Shown: positions 13,511 through 22,310 of the stretch, piece by piece
Layout: every line of letters starts with the position of its first letter
Position numbering within the stretch: the first letter of the stretch is position 1
Origin: Clostridiales bacterium
GTDB lineage: Bacteria > Bacillota > Clostridia > Peptostreptococcales > Anaerovoracaceae
DNA length: 64,000 nt
Direction: 5' to 3'
Assembly (NCBI GenBank): GCA_015058145.1
Contig: SVCX01000004.1
Span: 1-64,000 of the forward strand
The notes under the pieces: generated by a model
Database searches by the model: none
Told to the model about the DNA's origin: nothing
What the model saw: only the letters and a program-made list of their open reading frames with translations
Position numbers and translations under genes: made by a program

Positions 13511-15341
13511 AAGCTTGTTCCTCTGTCCCTTTCACTTTATCCTTCTTTATTAAAGAGAGTATCATGAAACAGAGGCCGATGACAACAAGGACCAGCATGC
13601 CTTTGCTGTATTCGCTCCACCAGCTTCCACCCCAGTACAGTATGTTCCTGATTCCGTCCGCAATGAAACGCAGCGGTTCCCACGGGTAGATGTACTTCTG
13701 CCAGAACTGTGGCAGATACTCATACGGGAGATTGGCGACTGCCGTGCCGCAGAACATGATGATGGCCGGAAACGCAACGCCCGGAAGGCCCAACAGATCG
13801 ACTGCTCCGATAATCAGCATCAGAAGACCGAAGCTCGATATGGCAACGAACCGTCCGAGCTCATCCAAAGGCAGATCGACACCTGCCATCCACTGGATGA
13901 CACGCGGCAGTACGAATCCCAGACAAAGAGCAATGGCCGCTGCAAGGATAATCTGGAACGCGAGGCCTTTGACCTTCGCGGACCTTGGTCCCTTCGGCTG
14001 GAGGGTTATGCCGGTCAGAATACCCGGAATCATGGATGTGAACATGGTCAGCATCATGAAGACCACGGCGAAGAACATAGAGTTCAACTCAGTCGGTATT
14101 TCGTTCTGATATTCTATATCGACCTGCATTCCTGATTTCGCCGATAATCCGTTTATGGCTGATGTAAGCGTGCTTGTCACAAGAACATGTCTGCTCTGAT
14201 CTATCGTGAAATGAAGCTTTACCGTCTCTTCGTCTGTATCACTGTCTGTTTCTTCTCCGTTCATTGCCTTGATAACATCAGAGACCCGATTATCCAGTTC
14301 ACCTGACATCGTCCCAAGACCATCGGAGATGCCGCCGACCGCTTCAGACATCTTCTGCGCGCCGGCGCCTGCCTTACCCATGTTGGAAGCCATTGTTCCG
14401 AAACCGTCGGACATTTTTGTTTCTGCCTTTTTGATGCCGGAAAGACCTTCATCAACTTTTCCGGACTGAGCCGCGATCATTGCTGAATTCGTTCCGATTG
14501 TCTGCAGGCCGTCCGCACTGCTTACGCCCTTGGCGCTATCCAGCGCTGCCTGCACTGCGGCAATGTCTTCTTCTGTGATTTCAGAAGGGTCTTTATCGGA
14601 GAGCGCCTTTAGAGCATCCTCAGCGTCGGTCAGATAGCCCTGCAGATCCACCTGATCCTGCTGAACAGCAGCTGTGGCGCCGCTGATTGCCTGTGCTTCC
14701 TTACCCATCATCCCATTAGCTGTCTGAAGTCCCTCTGCTGCCTTTGCGAGATTTGAGGTGGCCTGCCGCATCTTATTGAATGCCGCAGGAAGCTTGCCCA
14801 GTCTGGACCCCATTGTGTCCACTGCATCACCCAGTTTGCCGGTTCCCTCGGACATCTTGTCGAGAGCCTCCGCCAACGTGTTGAACGCTTCCAGCTGAGC
14901 AGTCTGTTTCTCAGAAAAGTCCTTCGGAATTACCAGAAAGGCATAAATGTCCTTATTGTCCAAGGCATTCTGCGCATCCTCTGTATCTCTATATACTTCC
15001 CAGATGATCGGGGACTCCTCATTCGAGTCCGCATCCTCCGCCACATCTGAATCCGCGTCCTCGTCTTCCTCCGGGTTCAATATTCCGTCCAGAATCTTGC
15101 TGCCCAGATTGACGGACCCCTGATCGAACTCGGCGCCCTTATCTAAGTTGATGATTCCCACATGAATGTCCCGCGGCTCCATGTTGACCATGGGGTACAT
15201 CATGAAAGTAATGACAGGAACCAGAATAATCAGAACAAGAAGCGGACGCAGTTTTTTGACAATCGCTCTCCGCCGCTGCATGGTGTTCAGATTATCTACA
15301 TGCCGATTCTCTGGCTCTTTTCTTCGCATCTTCCCCAGCAA
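13494..15341 (-). CDS. YhgE/Pip-family membrane protein
   Basis: The likely start is the TTG at 15,341 (LLGKMRRKEP), eight bases after a perfect AGGAGG; the ATG at 15,329 is the alternative, and a longer frame upstream lacks a ribosome site. Of about 615 residues, one membrane helix near 30-50 is followed by an external region with helical segments rich in Gly, Ala, Lys and Met (about 180-370, coiled-coil-like), then five or six helices in the last 220 residues. This is the layout of the YhgE/Pip (phage infection protein) family, related to the ABC-2 membrane fold. Known members are phage receptors or efflux-like proteins. It is IME2 cargo. Confidence 0.8.
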   Translation of the reverse strand: MLGKMRRKEPENRHVDNLNTMQRRRAIVKKLRPLLVLIILVPVITFMMYPMVNMEPRDIHVGIINLDKGAEFDQGSVNLGSKILDGILNPEEDEDADSDVAEDADSNEESPIIWEVYRDTEDAQNALDNKDIYAFLVIPKDFSEKQTAQLEAFNTLAEALDKMSEGTGKLGDAVDTMGSRLGKLPAAFNKMRQATSNLAKAAEGLQTANGMMGKEAQAISGATAAVQQDQVDLQGYLTDAEDALKALSDKDPSEITEEDIAAVQAALDSAKGVSSADGLQTIGTNSAMIAAQSGKVDEGLSGIKKAETKMSDGFGTMASNMGKAGAGAQKMSEAVGGISDGLGTMSGELDNRVSDVIKAMNGEETDSDTDEETVKLHFTIDQSRHVLVTSTLTSAINGLSAKSGMQVDIEYQNEIPTELNSMFFAVVFMMLTMFTSMIPGILTGITLQPKGPRSAKVKGLAFQIILAAAIALCLGFVLPRVIQWMAGVDLPLDELGRFVAISSFGLLMLIIGAVDLLGLPGVAFPAIIMFCGTAVANLPYEYLPQFWQKYIYPWEPLRFIADGIRNILYWGGSWWSEYSKGMLVLVVIGLCFMILSLIKKDKVKGTEEQAYAIPE

Positions 15342-15476
15342 AGAAAACACCTCCTCACAAATTTCAACAGTGTGTTGTTTTCTACTGTAATGGTACATTT
15401 TTGAGAAGGTCTGTTTCAACCATCAATTATCCACTTAGTGTTGGATATTCACTGCGTCGATATGGGGCAGCGGTTA

Positions 15477-16337
15477 TCAGGAACGTTCCCGTGCAAACTC
15501 GGCAAACCGTCTGGCTGCCGGCGACATTTCTGTTTTCTTTGGAAGGGCGATCCCGATCTCAACCGGCTGTCTTGGCGAGAGTGGCAGATAGCGAACTCCC
15601 TGCACGAATGATTCCCCGATAATGGCATTCGTACATGTCACACCAAGCCCCGCGGCAACCATTGCATAAGCAGCATAGTTGTCTGATGTGGAGTATTTCA
15701 CGTTCGGAACAACACCGTTTCGACGGAGCATCTGGGAGTTGTCGGTTTCCTTGCCCGGGTAGAGTTCAATGAAATCTTCCGTTCCAAAGGCTTTGACCGG
15801 AAACGATTTCTTTTTTGCCAGCGGATGGGATTCCGGAAGGCATGCGAGCAGTTCATCCTTTATCAATGGTATCCAGTCATAACTGCCCTGCCGGCGGCTG
15901 ATGATACACAGATCTGCCCGGTGTTCCTCCATTGCGGCCACCAGTTCCGTACTGGTACCTTCGATGATTTGCACATCGATTCGAGGGTAAGCTTTCTCAA
16001 AATCCGCAATCAGACCGGCAAACCAGTTGTAATACGCATAGTAGGATGTGCCGATCCGGATCGTGCCGCGCGAAAGCCCCGCCAGTTCTCCTGAGATCTG
16101 GTGATACCGGTCTGCCTGCAAAAGCAATTCCTGCATGACCGGCAAAAGCTGCCGGCACTCTTCTGTGGGAACCACACCGCTGCGGCTTCTGAACAATAGC
16201 GGAAATCCAGTTTCCTCTTCCAGCGCCGCCATCATCCTGCTGATCCCTGATGTCGTATATCCAAGTTTCTCCGCCGCGGCGGTGAGACTTCCTGTTTCAA
16301 TGGTGCATATCAGCGCGTTTATACGTTCCGTATCCAT
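15477..16337 (-). CDS. LysR-family transcriptional regulator
   Basis: The 286-residue product has an N-terminal winged helix (about 1-60; TGSLTAAAEKLGYTTSGISR) and a periplasmic-binding-like effector domain (about 88-285, IRIGTSYYAYYNWFAGLI onward). It is divergent from the EamA exporter gene at 16,458, with 120 bases between that must contain both promoters and the LysR site. The usual role is activation of the divergent gene by a small ligand, probably the exporter substrate. Confidence 0.88.
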   Translation of the reverse strand: MDTERINALICTIETGSLTAAAEKLGYTTSGISRMMAALEEETGFPLLFRSRSGVVPTEECRQLLPVMQELLLQADRYHQISGELAGLSRGTIRIGTSYYAYYNWFAGLIADFEKAYPRIDVQIIEGTSTELVAAMEEHRADLCIISRRQGSYDWIPLIKDELLACLPESHPLAKKKSFPVKAFGTEDFIELYPGKETDNSQMLRRNGVVPNVKYSTSDNYAAYAMVAAGLGVTCTNAIIGESFVQGVRYLPLSPRQPVEIGIALPKKTEMSPAARRFAEFARERS

Positions 16338-16457
16338 ATATACTTTCGTCTCTTTCTTGACTATTCATCAACTATATCTTGATTTATTCTCGTTTTACTC
16401 AATATTAAAACTGGAATACAATCATGTCAAGAAGTGACAATCGTTGAGGTGATTTAA

Positions 16458-17429
16458 ATGCTGAACATTTCCGGAAACAAAATAGATATCAGTTTTAAGA
16501 CCGGTTGCCTGCTGATGGCGGCGCTGAGCATAGCCCGCGGTTCATCGTTCCTGTTTTCCAAGCATCTGCTTGGAAGTATGGAGCCTTTGAATCTATTGGG
16601 AATTCGTTTCCTGCTAGCGTTCCTCATTCTCTTTTTGCTGTTTTCGCGTAAGGTTATTGCAGACATCAAAGATAATCCCCGCGTCATCAGTGTCTCGCTT
16701 TTGCTTGGAGGCGTTTATTTCCTGTGCATGGCAGCAGAACTGACCGGTCTCCAGTATACGACGGCCTCCACATGCTCTTTTCTGGAAAACAGCGCCATCG
16801 TGATCGTTCCTGTGATCGAAGCGTTTCTCCTTCGAAGATTTCCGAAACCGGTCATCATCGCCAGCACGATCATCACATTCCTTGGCATCGGCCTCATCGT
16901 GTTTCACGGCAGCACAGGAGCGGCAGCAGCAGGAGGCTCACTGCTGACCGGAAGCCACTTGGGCCTCGGTGAAATCCTTTGCATGATCGCAGCCCTGACT
17001 TATGCCGCGGCAATCATCATCACGGACCGGATCTCAAAAAAATATGACCCGATGACCCTCGGTATTCTCTACGTCGGGTTCATGGGTCTGATGGGAATAC
17101 TTGCATCCTTCTTCGTTGAAACGCCGCACCTTCCTGACGGCGGATCTCAGTGGATCATGCTCCTTGCATTGGCAATCCTGTGTACTGCATTTGGGTTTAC
17201 GATCCAGCCGGTGGCGCAGAGACCGCTTTCCTCGGAAACCGCAGGTATCATCTGCGCGGTCAATCCGCTGACCACCGCGATCCTTGGCTGGCTGCTGATG
17301 GGCGATGCACTGGGTATCTTGGGTATTACCGGTGCGATTCTCATTCTTGCGGGAATAATATTGCCGAATGTGGATTTGAAGAAATATGTTCCGGAAAAGA
17401 AGTTCGCAAACCAGTGTGCTCTCAAATAA
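16458..17429 (+). CDS. EamA/DMT-family transporter
   Basis: The 323-residue product has ten hydrophobic helices in two EamA repeats (about 15-150 and 170-310), as in drug/metabolite exporters such as RhaT and YdcZ relatives. GAGGTGATTTA gives a good ribosome site. Pairing with a divergent LysR regulator suggests substrate-induced efflux, for example of an amino acid or purine-like compound; the substrate cannot be told from sequence. Confidence 0.85.
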   Translation: MLNISGNKIDISFKTGCLLMAALSIARGSSFLFSKHLLGSMEPLNLLGIRFLLAFLILFLLFSRKVIADIKDNPRVISVSLLLGGVYFLCMAAELTGLQYTTASTCSFLENSAIVIVPVIEAFLLRRFPKPVIIASTIITFLGIGLIVFHGSTGAAAAGGSLLTGSHLGLGEILCMIAALTYAAAIIITDRISKKYDPMTLGILYVGFMGLMGILASFFVETPHLPDGGSQWIMLLALAILCTAFGFTIQPVAQRPLSSETAGIICAVNPLTTAILGWLLMGDALGILGITGAILILAGIILPNVDLKKYVPEKKFANQCALK

Positions 17430-17462
17430 AGTAACATGATTGTTTCTTTAGGCTAAAACAAT

Positions 17463-18059
17463 CTACTCCCAGTCTTTCCACTGCGTCCGATGTGCAATGT
17501 CAGCAACAAGTTCTCCGTTATATGTGAAAAACGATGGACCTGCGACAGAACCTCCCTTAATCGCACCCGCAATTGCTGATAAGGAAGTGATTTCATCATT
17601 ATATTGAACTTTCCGATCACTGACTACAATAGCTTTTACCGACGGATCGTCCACATAGATAAGTTCCGCTCCCTTTGGAATCCCACACTTTGTGAAATTG
17701 ACCGGCGGACGTTTGACTGTCTGTTTGCTTTGAACATTCTTTACGCGCTTTAGTTTATCCTTGGTGCCGCTGATCGTAGCGATAGCTTCAAGCAGTTCGA
17801 AAGCATCTTCGGGTGATAGAATATAAAACTCCCGCTTTGGTGTGACACGAAGATCCGGATTAAGATTATCTATCATTTTATGAAGCTTTTTGTCTTCGAG
17901 TTTGCCTGGTGTTTCATAGATGGCATATATCTCGTAGCCATAAGGCAGCGCTGTAGTACTTAGCTGCTGACGTCTTGTTTCCACATCCGCGGCATATCCG
18001 ATTTTGACCATATCCTTTAAAGCAGGATTGGTCATAATGTAAATATATCCCTTGGCCAT
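17463..18059 (-). CDS. GIY-YIG (T5orf172-type) protein with DUF4357 end
   Basis: The start is the ATG at 18,059, which has AGGAGG before it. Residues 3-95 carry the T5orf172 form of the GIY-YIG nuclease fold: GYIYIMTNPALKDMVKIGYA, then a conserved Arg in ADVETRRQQL and the Glu in PKREFYIL. The last 55 residues fit a DUF4357-like domain (DDEITSLSAIAGAIKG-type pattern). Such proteins are frequent in phages and integrated elements; a DNA-cutting role is plausible but unproven. It follows the AlbA_2 gene on the same strand. Confidence 0.75.
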   Translation of the reverse strand: MAKGYIYIMTNPALKDMVKIGYAADVETRRQQLSTTALPYGYEIYAIYETPGKLEDKKLHKMIDNLNPDLRVTPKREFYILSPEDAFELLEAIATISGTKDKLKRVKNVQSKQTVKRPPVNFTKCGIPKGAELIYVDDPSVKAIVVSDRKVQYNDEITSLSAIAGAIKGGSVAGPSFFTYNGELVADIAHRTQWKDWE

Positions 18060-18118
18060 GTTGTTATCCTCCTCACGCTGTACTGTAACATTTCTTCTCC
18101 GCAATTATTATGAATTCT

Positions 18119-19693
18119 CTACTTATCCATGCTTATTTTCCAATAGCCGCCTTTGTCACCGCCAACGTGCTCTATGATTCCCTCATTCCGCAGTTTTTTG
18201 ATGTGGTATTTTACACCGTCAGCAGTAATTCCCAGTTCCTTTGCCATTAATTCTCGTGTGATGTTTGGATCTTTTCTCATCAGTTCAAGAACTCGGTCTC
18301 TGGTTTTCTGGGTAGTTTTCTGGGTAGTTTTCTGGGTAGTTTTCTGGGTAGTTTTCTGGGTAGTTTCTTTATTTGTTCCCGTCTTTTCCTCCTCAATGCG
18401 AATTTGTGCAAACTCTTCGTTGATGTACGCCGTAACCATTGTATAATCGTCTGACTCATTTTCCGGCTCAAACACCAGATTCGGCGAATGATTGTCTGCC
18501 ATCGCCTGTTTGGCCCTGCGGATGCCGGAGCCATAAGACTGGATCAAATCCAGACTGAAGAACATCTCCTTCAGCTCCGCATTCAGGTACTGCCGATCAT
18601 TGAACTCTGTTTTCTCATTCAGATCTTCAATGGTCACAGGCGGAAGAGGACGATTGTGATTGATAAACACAAGATGATCCTGATACCAATAGATACCGAT
18701 ATAATTCCTGCGGGAGTATTCTTTGTGCAGGATGCAGTTTACCGCCAACTCGTTGAACATGGTTTCCGGCCAGTTATAGACGACATGAGTGTCATTTGTG
18801 ATACTGTCACGCACATTGTATGAGGCTTGAATCATATCTCTGAAATATCGAATCACCTGTTGCGCCTGGATCCAGATCGGTCCGTCAAAGTTCTTTGATT
18901 CCATTTTATCTGTTCCGATCGCTTCCCGGATGATCACCACTCTTGCCTCAGGGATGAAATCTGCCGGACGTTCAGCAAACATCAAAACTGCAAAATTCTT
19001 CGCCCTGTGTCCGCCGTACTCACTATCGCTGATCAGATTCATTGCCCGCGCCATGTCCAGTTTCGATAATGCTCTGATATCTGGTGCTGCATTTGTACGC
19101 ACAAGATATTCCTTCATGTATTCATAGCTGAGATCATCCAGTGTTGCCGTTTCATTCAATTCCGAAGAAAAATGATAGTCCGCAAACTTCTTAAGCAGCT
19201 CAAACTCTTCCCGCCTGTTCGGTATGCGGGTATCTCTCCTGACCCGGATATACCGGCCGGCTTTAAGCTTGATCTCTTTGATCTCTTCAGCTTTCTCACT
19301 TGTTTCATAAGGACCGTCGTTGCCCGGCTCAACTGCGAGGATAATGTACTTCCTGTCATCGATGTCATCCTGGATCAGATGATATGTGATCTTCGGATGG
19401 ACATGGGCGAGCAGAGATTTCAGCTCATTCTCTGTTTTCTCGATCATGGATTCCTTGATCCCTGAGATCGGTCTCACCGGAATCGCCTTCTGTCCTGACT
19501 CATCATTCACTTCTTCAACACCTATGAACAGCAGCCCTATCTCACGGTTCATATAGTTGTTCGCATAAGCGCACGCCGTCTTCAGGATCCGATCCTTGAA
19601 TCGTGCTGACTTTTTATACTCGATATAGTCATCTTCAACAGCCTGACGTTCAATAATGTCATGTGCCATTGTTCTGATATCTTCTAATCTCAT
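18119..19693 (-). CDS. AlbA_2-domain ATP-binding transcriptional regulator
   Basis: The 524-residue product has an N-terminal AlbA_2 (Schlafen-type) domain (about 10-150; EYKKSARFKDRILKTACAYAN), a middle region, and a GHKL-like ATP-binding module (about 310-405; FNELAVNCILHKEYSRR and NRPLPP). A TTQK tandem repeat linker (about 441-464) joins this to a C-terminal winged helix (about 470-515; ITRELMAKELGITADGVKYHI). Related proteins are stress or phage-linked regulators widespread in mobile elements. The linker is encoded by five perfect 12-base units, so its length may vary between strains. Confidence 0.8.
   Translation of the reverse strand: MRLEDIRTMAHDIIERQAVEDDYIEYKKSARFKDRILKTACAYANNYMNREIGLLFIGVEEVNDESGQKAIPVRPISGIKESMIEKTENELKSLLAHVHPKITYHLIQDDIDDRKYIILAVEPGNDGPYETSEKAEEIKEIKLKAGRYIRVRRDTRIPNRREEFELLKKFADYHFSSELNETATLDDLSYEYMKEYLVRTNAAPDIRALSKLDMARAMNLISDSEYGGHRAKNFAVLMFAERPADFIPEARVVIIREAIGTDKMESKNFDGPIWIQAQQVIRYFRDMIQASYNVRDSITNDTHVVYNWPETMFNELAVNCILHKEYSRRNYIGIYWYQDHLVFINHNRPLPPVTIEDLNEKTEFNDRQYLNAELKEMFFSLDLIQSYGSGIRRAKQAMADNHSPNLVFEPENESDDYTMVTAYINEEFAQIRIEEEKTGTNKETTQKTTQKTTQKTTQKTTQKTRDRVLELMRKDPNITRELMAKELGITADGVKYHIKKLRNEGIIEHVGGDKGGYWKISMDK
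18303..18362. repeat. Five-copy 12-base tandem repeat inside the AlbA_2 gene
   Basis: GTTTTCTGGGTA is repeated five times without change, with a partial sixth. On the coding strand it encodes TTQK units. Because the unit is a multiple of three, slippage changes only linker length and never the frame. Confidence 0.9.
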
Positions 19694-19726
19694 TGCTCGG
19701 TTCTCCTTCTAAGTATATCTGTGATG

Positions 19727-20419
19727 TCACTTATTATCCTCTTCATAAACCGTTCGCAGGTTCTCTATTTCTTCTTCCGTAAGGTTATCCCAGAACTCGT
19801 CCGGCAGTTTGATTGAAGCCAGCGACTGGTTCTGATCGTAGATCACTGCATTCCCTTTCTTATCAAACCCGGAGAACGCCGGATATTTGAACTTCCAGTC
19901 TTCATACGTTTTCTGATCCATCAGTCCTTTCTGGTAGTCCATATATGCTTCATACCAGTTTCCAACCTGATTCTCCAGATCGAGCGCAGCTCCGGGCGCC
20001 GGGATCTTCTCAAAGAGTTCATCCAGTTCCTGCTTCTCTTCCTCCGTCAGTTCCGGCTCCTCATCTGCGAATGGATCATCGCCGATCAGCTCTCTGAGCC
20101 GCCCGGTATCAAACCTGAGGACCAGCTGGTCATCGATCACGTCCGGCTTCAGCTGATACATTTCCTCCATTTCGAAGAGAAAATGCAGCGTCCGGTTGAT
20201 CTCAGACATGCCGTACATATCCAGCGCATAATAGCTGATCTTCAGCGCATCCGCAATCATGGTCAATGTAGTCCTGCCCGGCGTGCGGTTATCCAGTTCA
20301 TAATTTCTAAGAGCGGATTCGCTCAAATCGAGCATCTCCGCCAGTTCCTTCTGCGTAAGGCCCGCTCTCTTGCGGAAATACCGGATCCTCTGACCAAGTG
20401 TATATCCTAAAAACAGCAT
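19727..20419 (-). CDS. XRE-family repressor of the IME2 backbone
   Basis: The 230-residue product is a close paralogue of the IME1 repressor: same MLFLGY start, the same helix-turn-helix (GLTQKELAEMLDLSESALRN), and a shared middle block (EINRTLHFLFEMEEMYQLKP). The C-terminal ends differ. GGAGGG precedes the ATG. The same three GTTCA-N4-TGAAC operators lie upstream. Since the operators in both elements are nearly identical, each repressor may act on both. Confidence 0.8.
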   Translation of the reverse strand: MLFLGYTLGQRIRYFRKRAGLTQKELAEMLDLSESALRNYELDNRTPGRTTLTMIADALKISYYALDMYGMSEINRTLHFLFEMEEMYQLKPDVIDDQLVLRFDTGRLRELIGDDPFADEEPELTEEEKQELDELFEKIPAPGAALDLENQVGNWYEAYMDYQKGLMDQKTYEDWKFKYPAFSGFDKKGNAVIYDQNQSLASIKLPDEFWDNLTEEEIENLRTVYEEDNK

Positions 20420-20465
20420 GATTTGTCCCTCCGTGTCTTATTCTGCATTCATTATAACAAAAACC

Positions 20466-20555
20466 GTTCGAAAATGAAATATTTTTGTGAAAATGTATTG
20501 ACAGTTCATTTTTGAACTGTTATGATGGCATCAGATAATCCGTTCACTATTGAAC
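20466..20555. promoter_or_regulatory. Three operators and promoter of the IME2 RNA
   Basis: Sites at 20,466-20,479 (GTTCGAAAATGAAA), 20,504-20,517 (GTTCATTTTTGAAC) and 20,542-20,555 (GTTCACTATTGAAC) have 38-base spacing. The plus-strand promoter is TTGACA (20,498-20,503), 17 bases, TATGAT (20,521-20,526), with the middle operator filling the spacer exactly as in IME1. Confidence 0.78.
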
Positions 20556-20993
20556 GGAACAAACCTTGACAACTGAATACCCATCATCAGGAACTTTCGT
20601 TTCGACTGCGAGCATGCGATGACCGGCGCGCCATGATCCCGGACCTTCCGGGGGAGCGAGAAACGCTATGAGGATCCAAAAGGGCAGATGGCATCTGCAA
20701 ATGTGCCACGACCAGCGGAGCGGACAATGATACTTCCGTCCGGCCATTTCGGTGGGGGCGGCCCGTGGAGATCCTTCGGGGGGTTCGATTCCCATGAGAG
20801 TGCTGCCCAGTCCAGCAGCCGCCTGATGACAGAGCCGGGAAGGCCCGGCAGCGCAGGTGGATGCGCTTCGAATGGATCCACCTATTACATTACATCAAAG
20901 CCCTGTTATACACATTACAGCTGGCATACATAGTCGTTTGGTAACACCTTTTTTGTGGTGCCATCAAACCGGCTGTGTATGCCGGCTTTTTTT
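20530..20993 (+). ncRNA. Structured non-coding RNA of IME2
   Basis: It is the counterpart of the IME1 RNA, about 460 bases. Hairpins: 20,638-20,652 (CCCGGA/TCCGGG), 20,684-20,698 (GCAGAT/ATCTGC), 20,834-20,849 (GCCGGG/CCCGGC) and 20,855-20,883 (AGGTGGAT/ATCCACCT). The GTTCGAT seven-base loop is at 20,83 x to the left of these, at 20,783-20,789. Relative to IME1 the stems show paired changes (GC to AT, CG to GC) while loops and linkers such as GCGAGCATGCGATGACCGG stay the same. That pattern argues for a functional RNA or single-strand DNA fold. Confidence 0.65.
20920..20993 (+). terminator. Terminator between the IME2 RNA and the ATPase gene
   Basis: The 14-base stem 20,920-20,933 with 20,973-20,986 is followed by seven T. 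The nested GTTTG/CAAAC stem differs from IME1 with pairing kept. Confidence 0.8.
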
Positions 20994-21016
20994 CGTGGCC
21001 GAAATGCCCGGCATCG

Positions 21017-21087
21017 TGACGATCGTGACGCAGATGACGATGTTTTCGCCTTGTGTGTCATCACCGTCATTACCGTCATCATCGTCA
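21017..21087. repeat. 3+3 iteron array, candidate replication origin of IME2
   Basis: TGACG at 21,017, 21,026 and 21,035 and CGTCA at 21,065, 21,074 and 21,083, each with a 9-base period and facing one another. Number, period and orientation equal those in IME1, while the central spacer differs. Confidence 0.65.
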
Positions 21088-21133
21088 TCCGACAGTGCCA
21101 CATATGCCAACACACATCAAGGAGGTAAATGAT

Positions 21134-22138
21134 ATGGCATTCAAACTAACACGGGCAGAAGACTTCTTTTACGAACCGATGGCGCATGAGAAGTCCGACA
21201 TGATCGTAGAAGACCTGATCCCGAAAGGCCTCACGATCCTCGCAGGCGCGCCCAAGTCATGCAAAAGCTGGATGGCTCTGGATCTGAGCCTGGCGGTATC
21301 ATCCGGAAGACCGTTTCTGGGGAAGGAAACAAAGGCATGCGGCGTGATCTACTTCGCCTTTGAAGACGGCGAAATGCGTGTCAGGCGAAGAGCTCTGGAT
21401 CTGGCAGAGATCCCTGACCACCGCCTTTGTATCTGCACCGAGCAGAAAACTCTTGATCAGGATTTCATCAAAGAACTGGATGAAACTCTGGGCGACGGTG
21501 GGGAGTTCGGACTTGTGATCATCGACACGCTGCAAAAGATCAGGGGCGGCAGCACTAATGCGTCTGCTGCAAATCAGTACGGGAATGAATACGCCGAGAT
21601 CTCGCAGCTAAAAACCTATGCCGAACGCAAAGGCATCGCTATCGTCTGTATCCATCATCTGCGTAAGATGCGGGACAAGCTGGATCCGGTCAATGAGATA
21701 CTCGGCTCTGCAGCCATGAGCGGCGTACCGGATCAGATCCTGCTTCTGAAGAAAGACCGGCTGCAGACATGCGGCGAGTTATCAATCGTCGGACGTGACG
21801 GACCGCAGTGGAAGATGCTGCTTCATTTCGAAGAGCTGCGATGGCAGCTTGTGAAGGTCGAGACCGAAGAAGAACTGATGCGTGAGGAGATCCCTGAGAT
21901 CCTTTACCGCATCGCGGAGATGGTCGAGGCAAGCGGCAGCTGGACCGGTACAGCATCCAGGCTGCTGGAGGAAATGGCCGAGACTGACATGCCGCCGAAC
22001 GTTCTGAGCGCGAAGATGTCCAAATATTTCTATGAGGTCTTCTACCCTGCCGGGATCACGATGGCATCCCGCCGGACGGCAAGAGAAAGGCAGTTCGTCC
22101 TCAGCTGCGAAAGAACGCAGGAGGTCACCGATGCATGA
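21134..22138 (+). CDS. RepA-like ATPase of IME2 with altered Walker A
   Basis: The start is the ATG at 21,134, which has AAGGAGG before it; the frame runs further upstream through the iterons but those codons are repeats. The 334-residue product matches the IME1 ATPase throughout: LVIIDTLQKI as Walker B and VCIHHLRK. The Walker A motif reads GAPKSCKSW: residue 43 is Cys (TGC, 21,260-21,262) where IME1 has Gly (GGC). That glycine is almost invariant in P-loops, so ATPase activity may be weakened or lost. The rest of the gene is intact, without stops or frameshifts. Confidence 0.78.
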   Translation: MAFKLTRAEDFFYEPMAHEKSDMIVEDLIPKGLTILAGAPKSCKSWMALDLSLAVSSGRPFLGKETKACGVIYFAFEDGEMRVRRRALDLAEIPDHRLCICTEQKTLDQDFIKELDETLGDGGEFGLVIIDTLQKIRGGSTNASAANQYGNEYAEISQLKTYAERKGIAIVCIHHLRKMRDKLDPVNEILGSAAMSGVPDQILLLKKDRLQTCGELSIVGRDGPQWKMLLHFEELRWQLVKVETEEELMREEIPEILYRIAEMVEASGSWTGTASRLLEEMAETDMPPNVLSAKMSKYFYEVFYPAGITMASRRTARERQFVLSCERTQEVTDA

Positions 22139-22176
22139 GCATGTCATGTATCGCCACGAAAAGTATGTCTCCGGGG

Positions 22177-22278
22177 TTAGCGAGCATAGGCGATGTATCG
22201 CCGCCGGTGTAGCCATGCCGGAAAAACCCGTCATGGCAATACACCGAAGTCAGGGGCTCAGCCCCTATCACCCCGGGA
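22177..22278 (+). other. Hairpin-rich candidate oriT of IME2
   Basis: GGCGATGTATCGCC (22,189-22,202) is identical to IME1. The long hairpin is CCGGTGTA-GCCATG / CATGGC-AA-TACACCG (22,204-22,246), whose inner stem has changed with pairing kept. GGGGC/GCCCC (22,253-22,265) follows. An open frame continues from here into mobC, so an extended MobC cannot be excluded, but the matching region of IME1 has a stop codon just before mobC. Confidence 0.55.
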
Positions 22279-22310
22279 CTTTGCATCGAAAAATGAAAGG
22301 GTATGGTGTA

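Larger units (their letters stand above)
20420..21133. other. Non-coding control region of IME2
   Basis: This 714-base stretch carries no gene. It repeats the IME1 layout: operators at 20,466-20,555, promoter 20,498-20,526, structured RNA, terminator 20,920-20,993, iterons 21,017-21,087, then the ATPase ribosome site (AAGGAGGTAAATGAT). Confidence 0.75.

Noticed and set aside
18303-18362. Regular 12-base repeats, checked as a CRISPR array
   Set aside because: Units are contiguous without spacers and lie in frame inside a gene.
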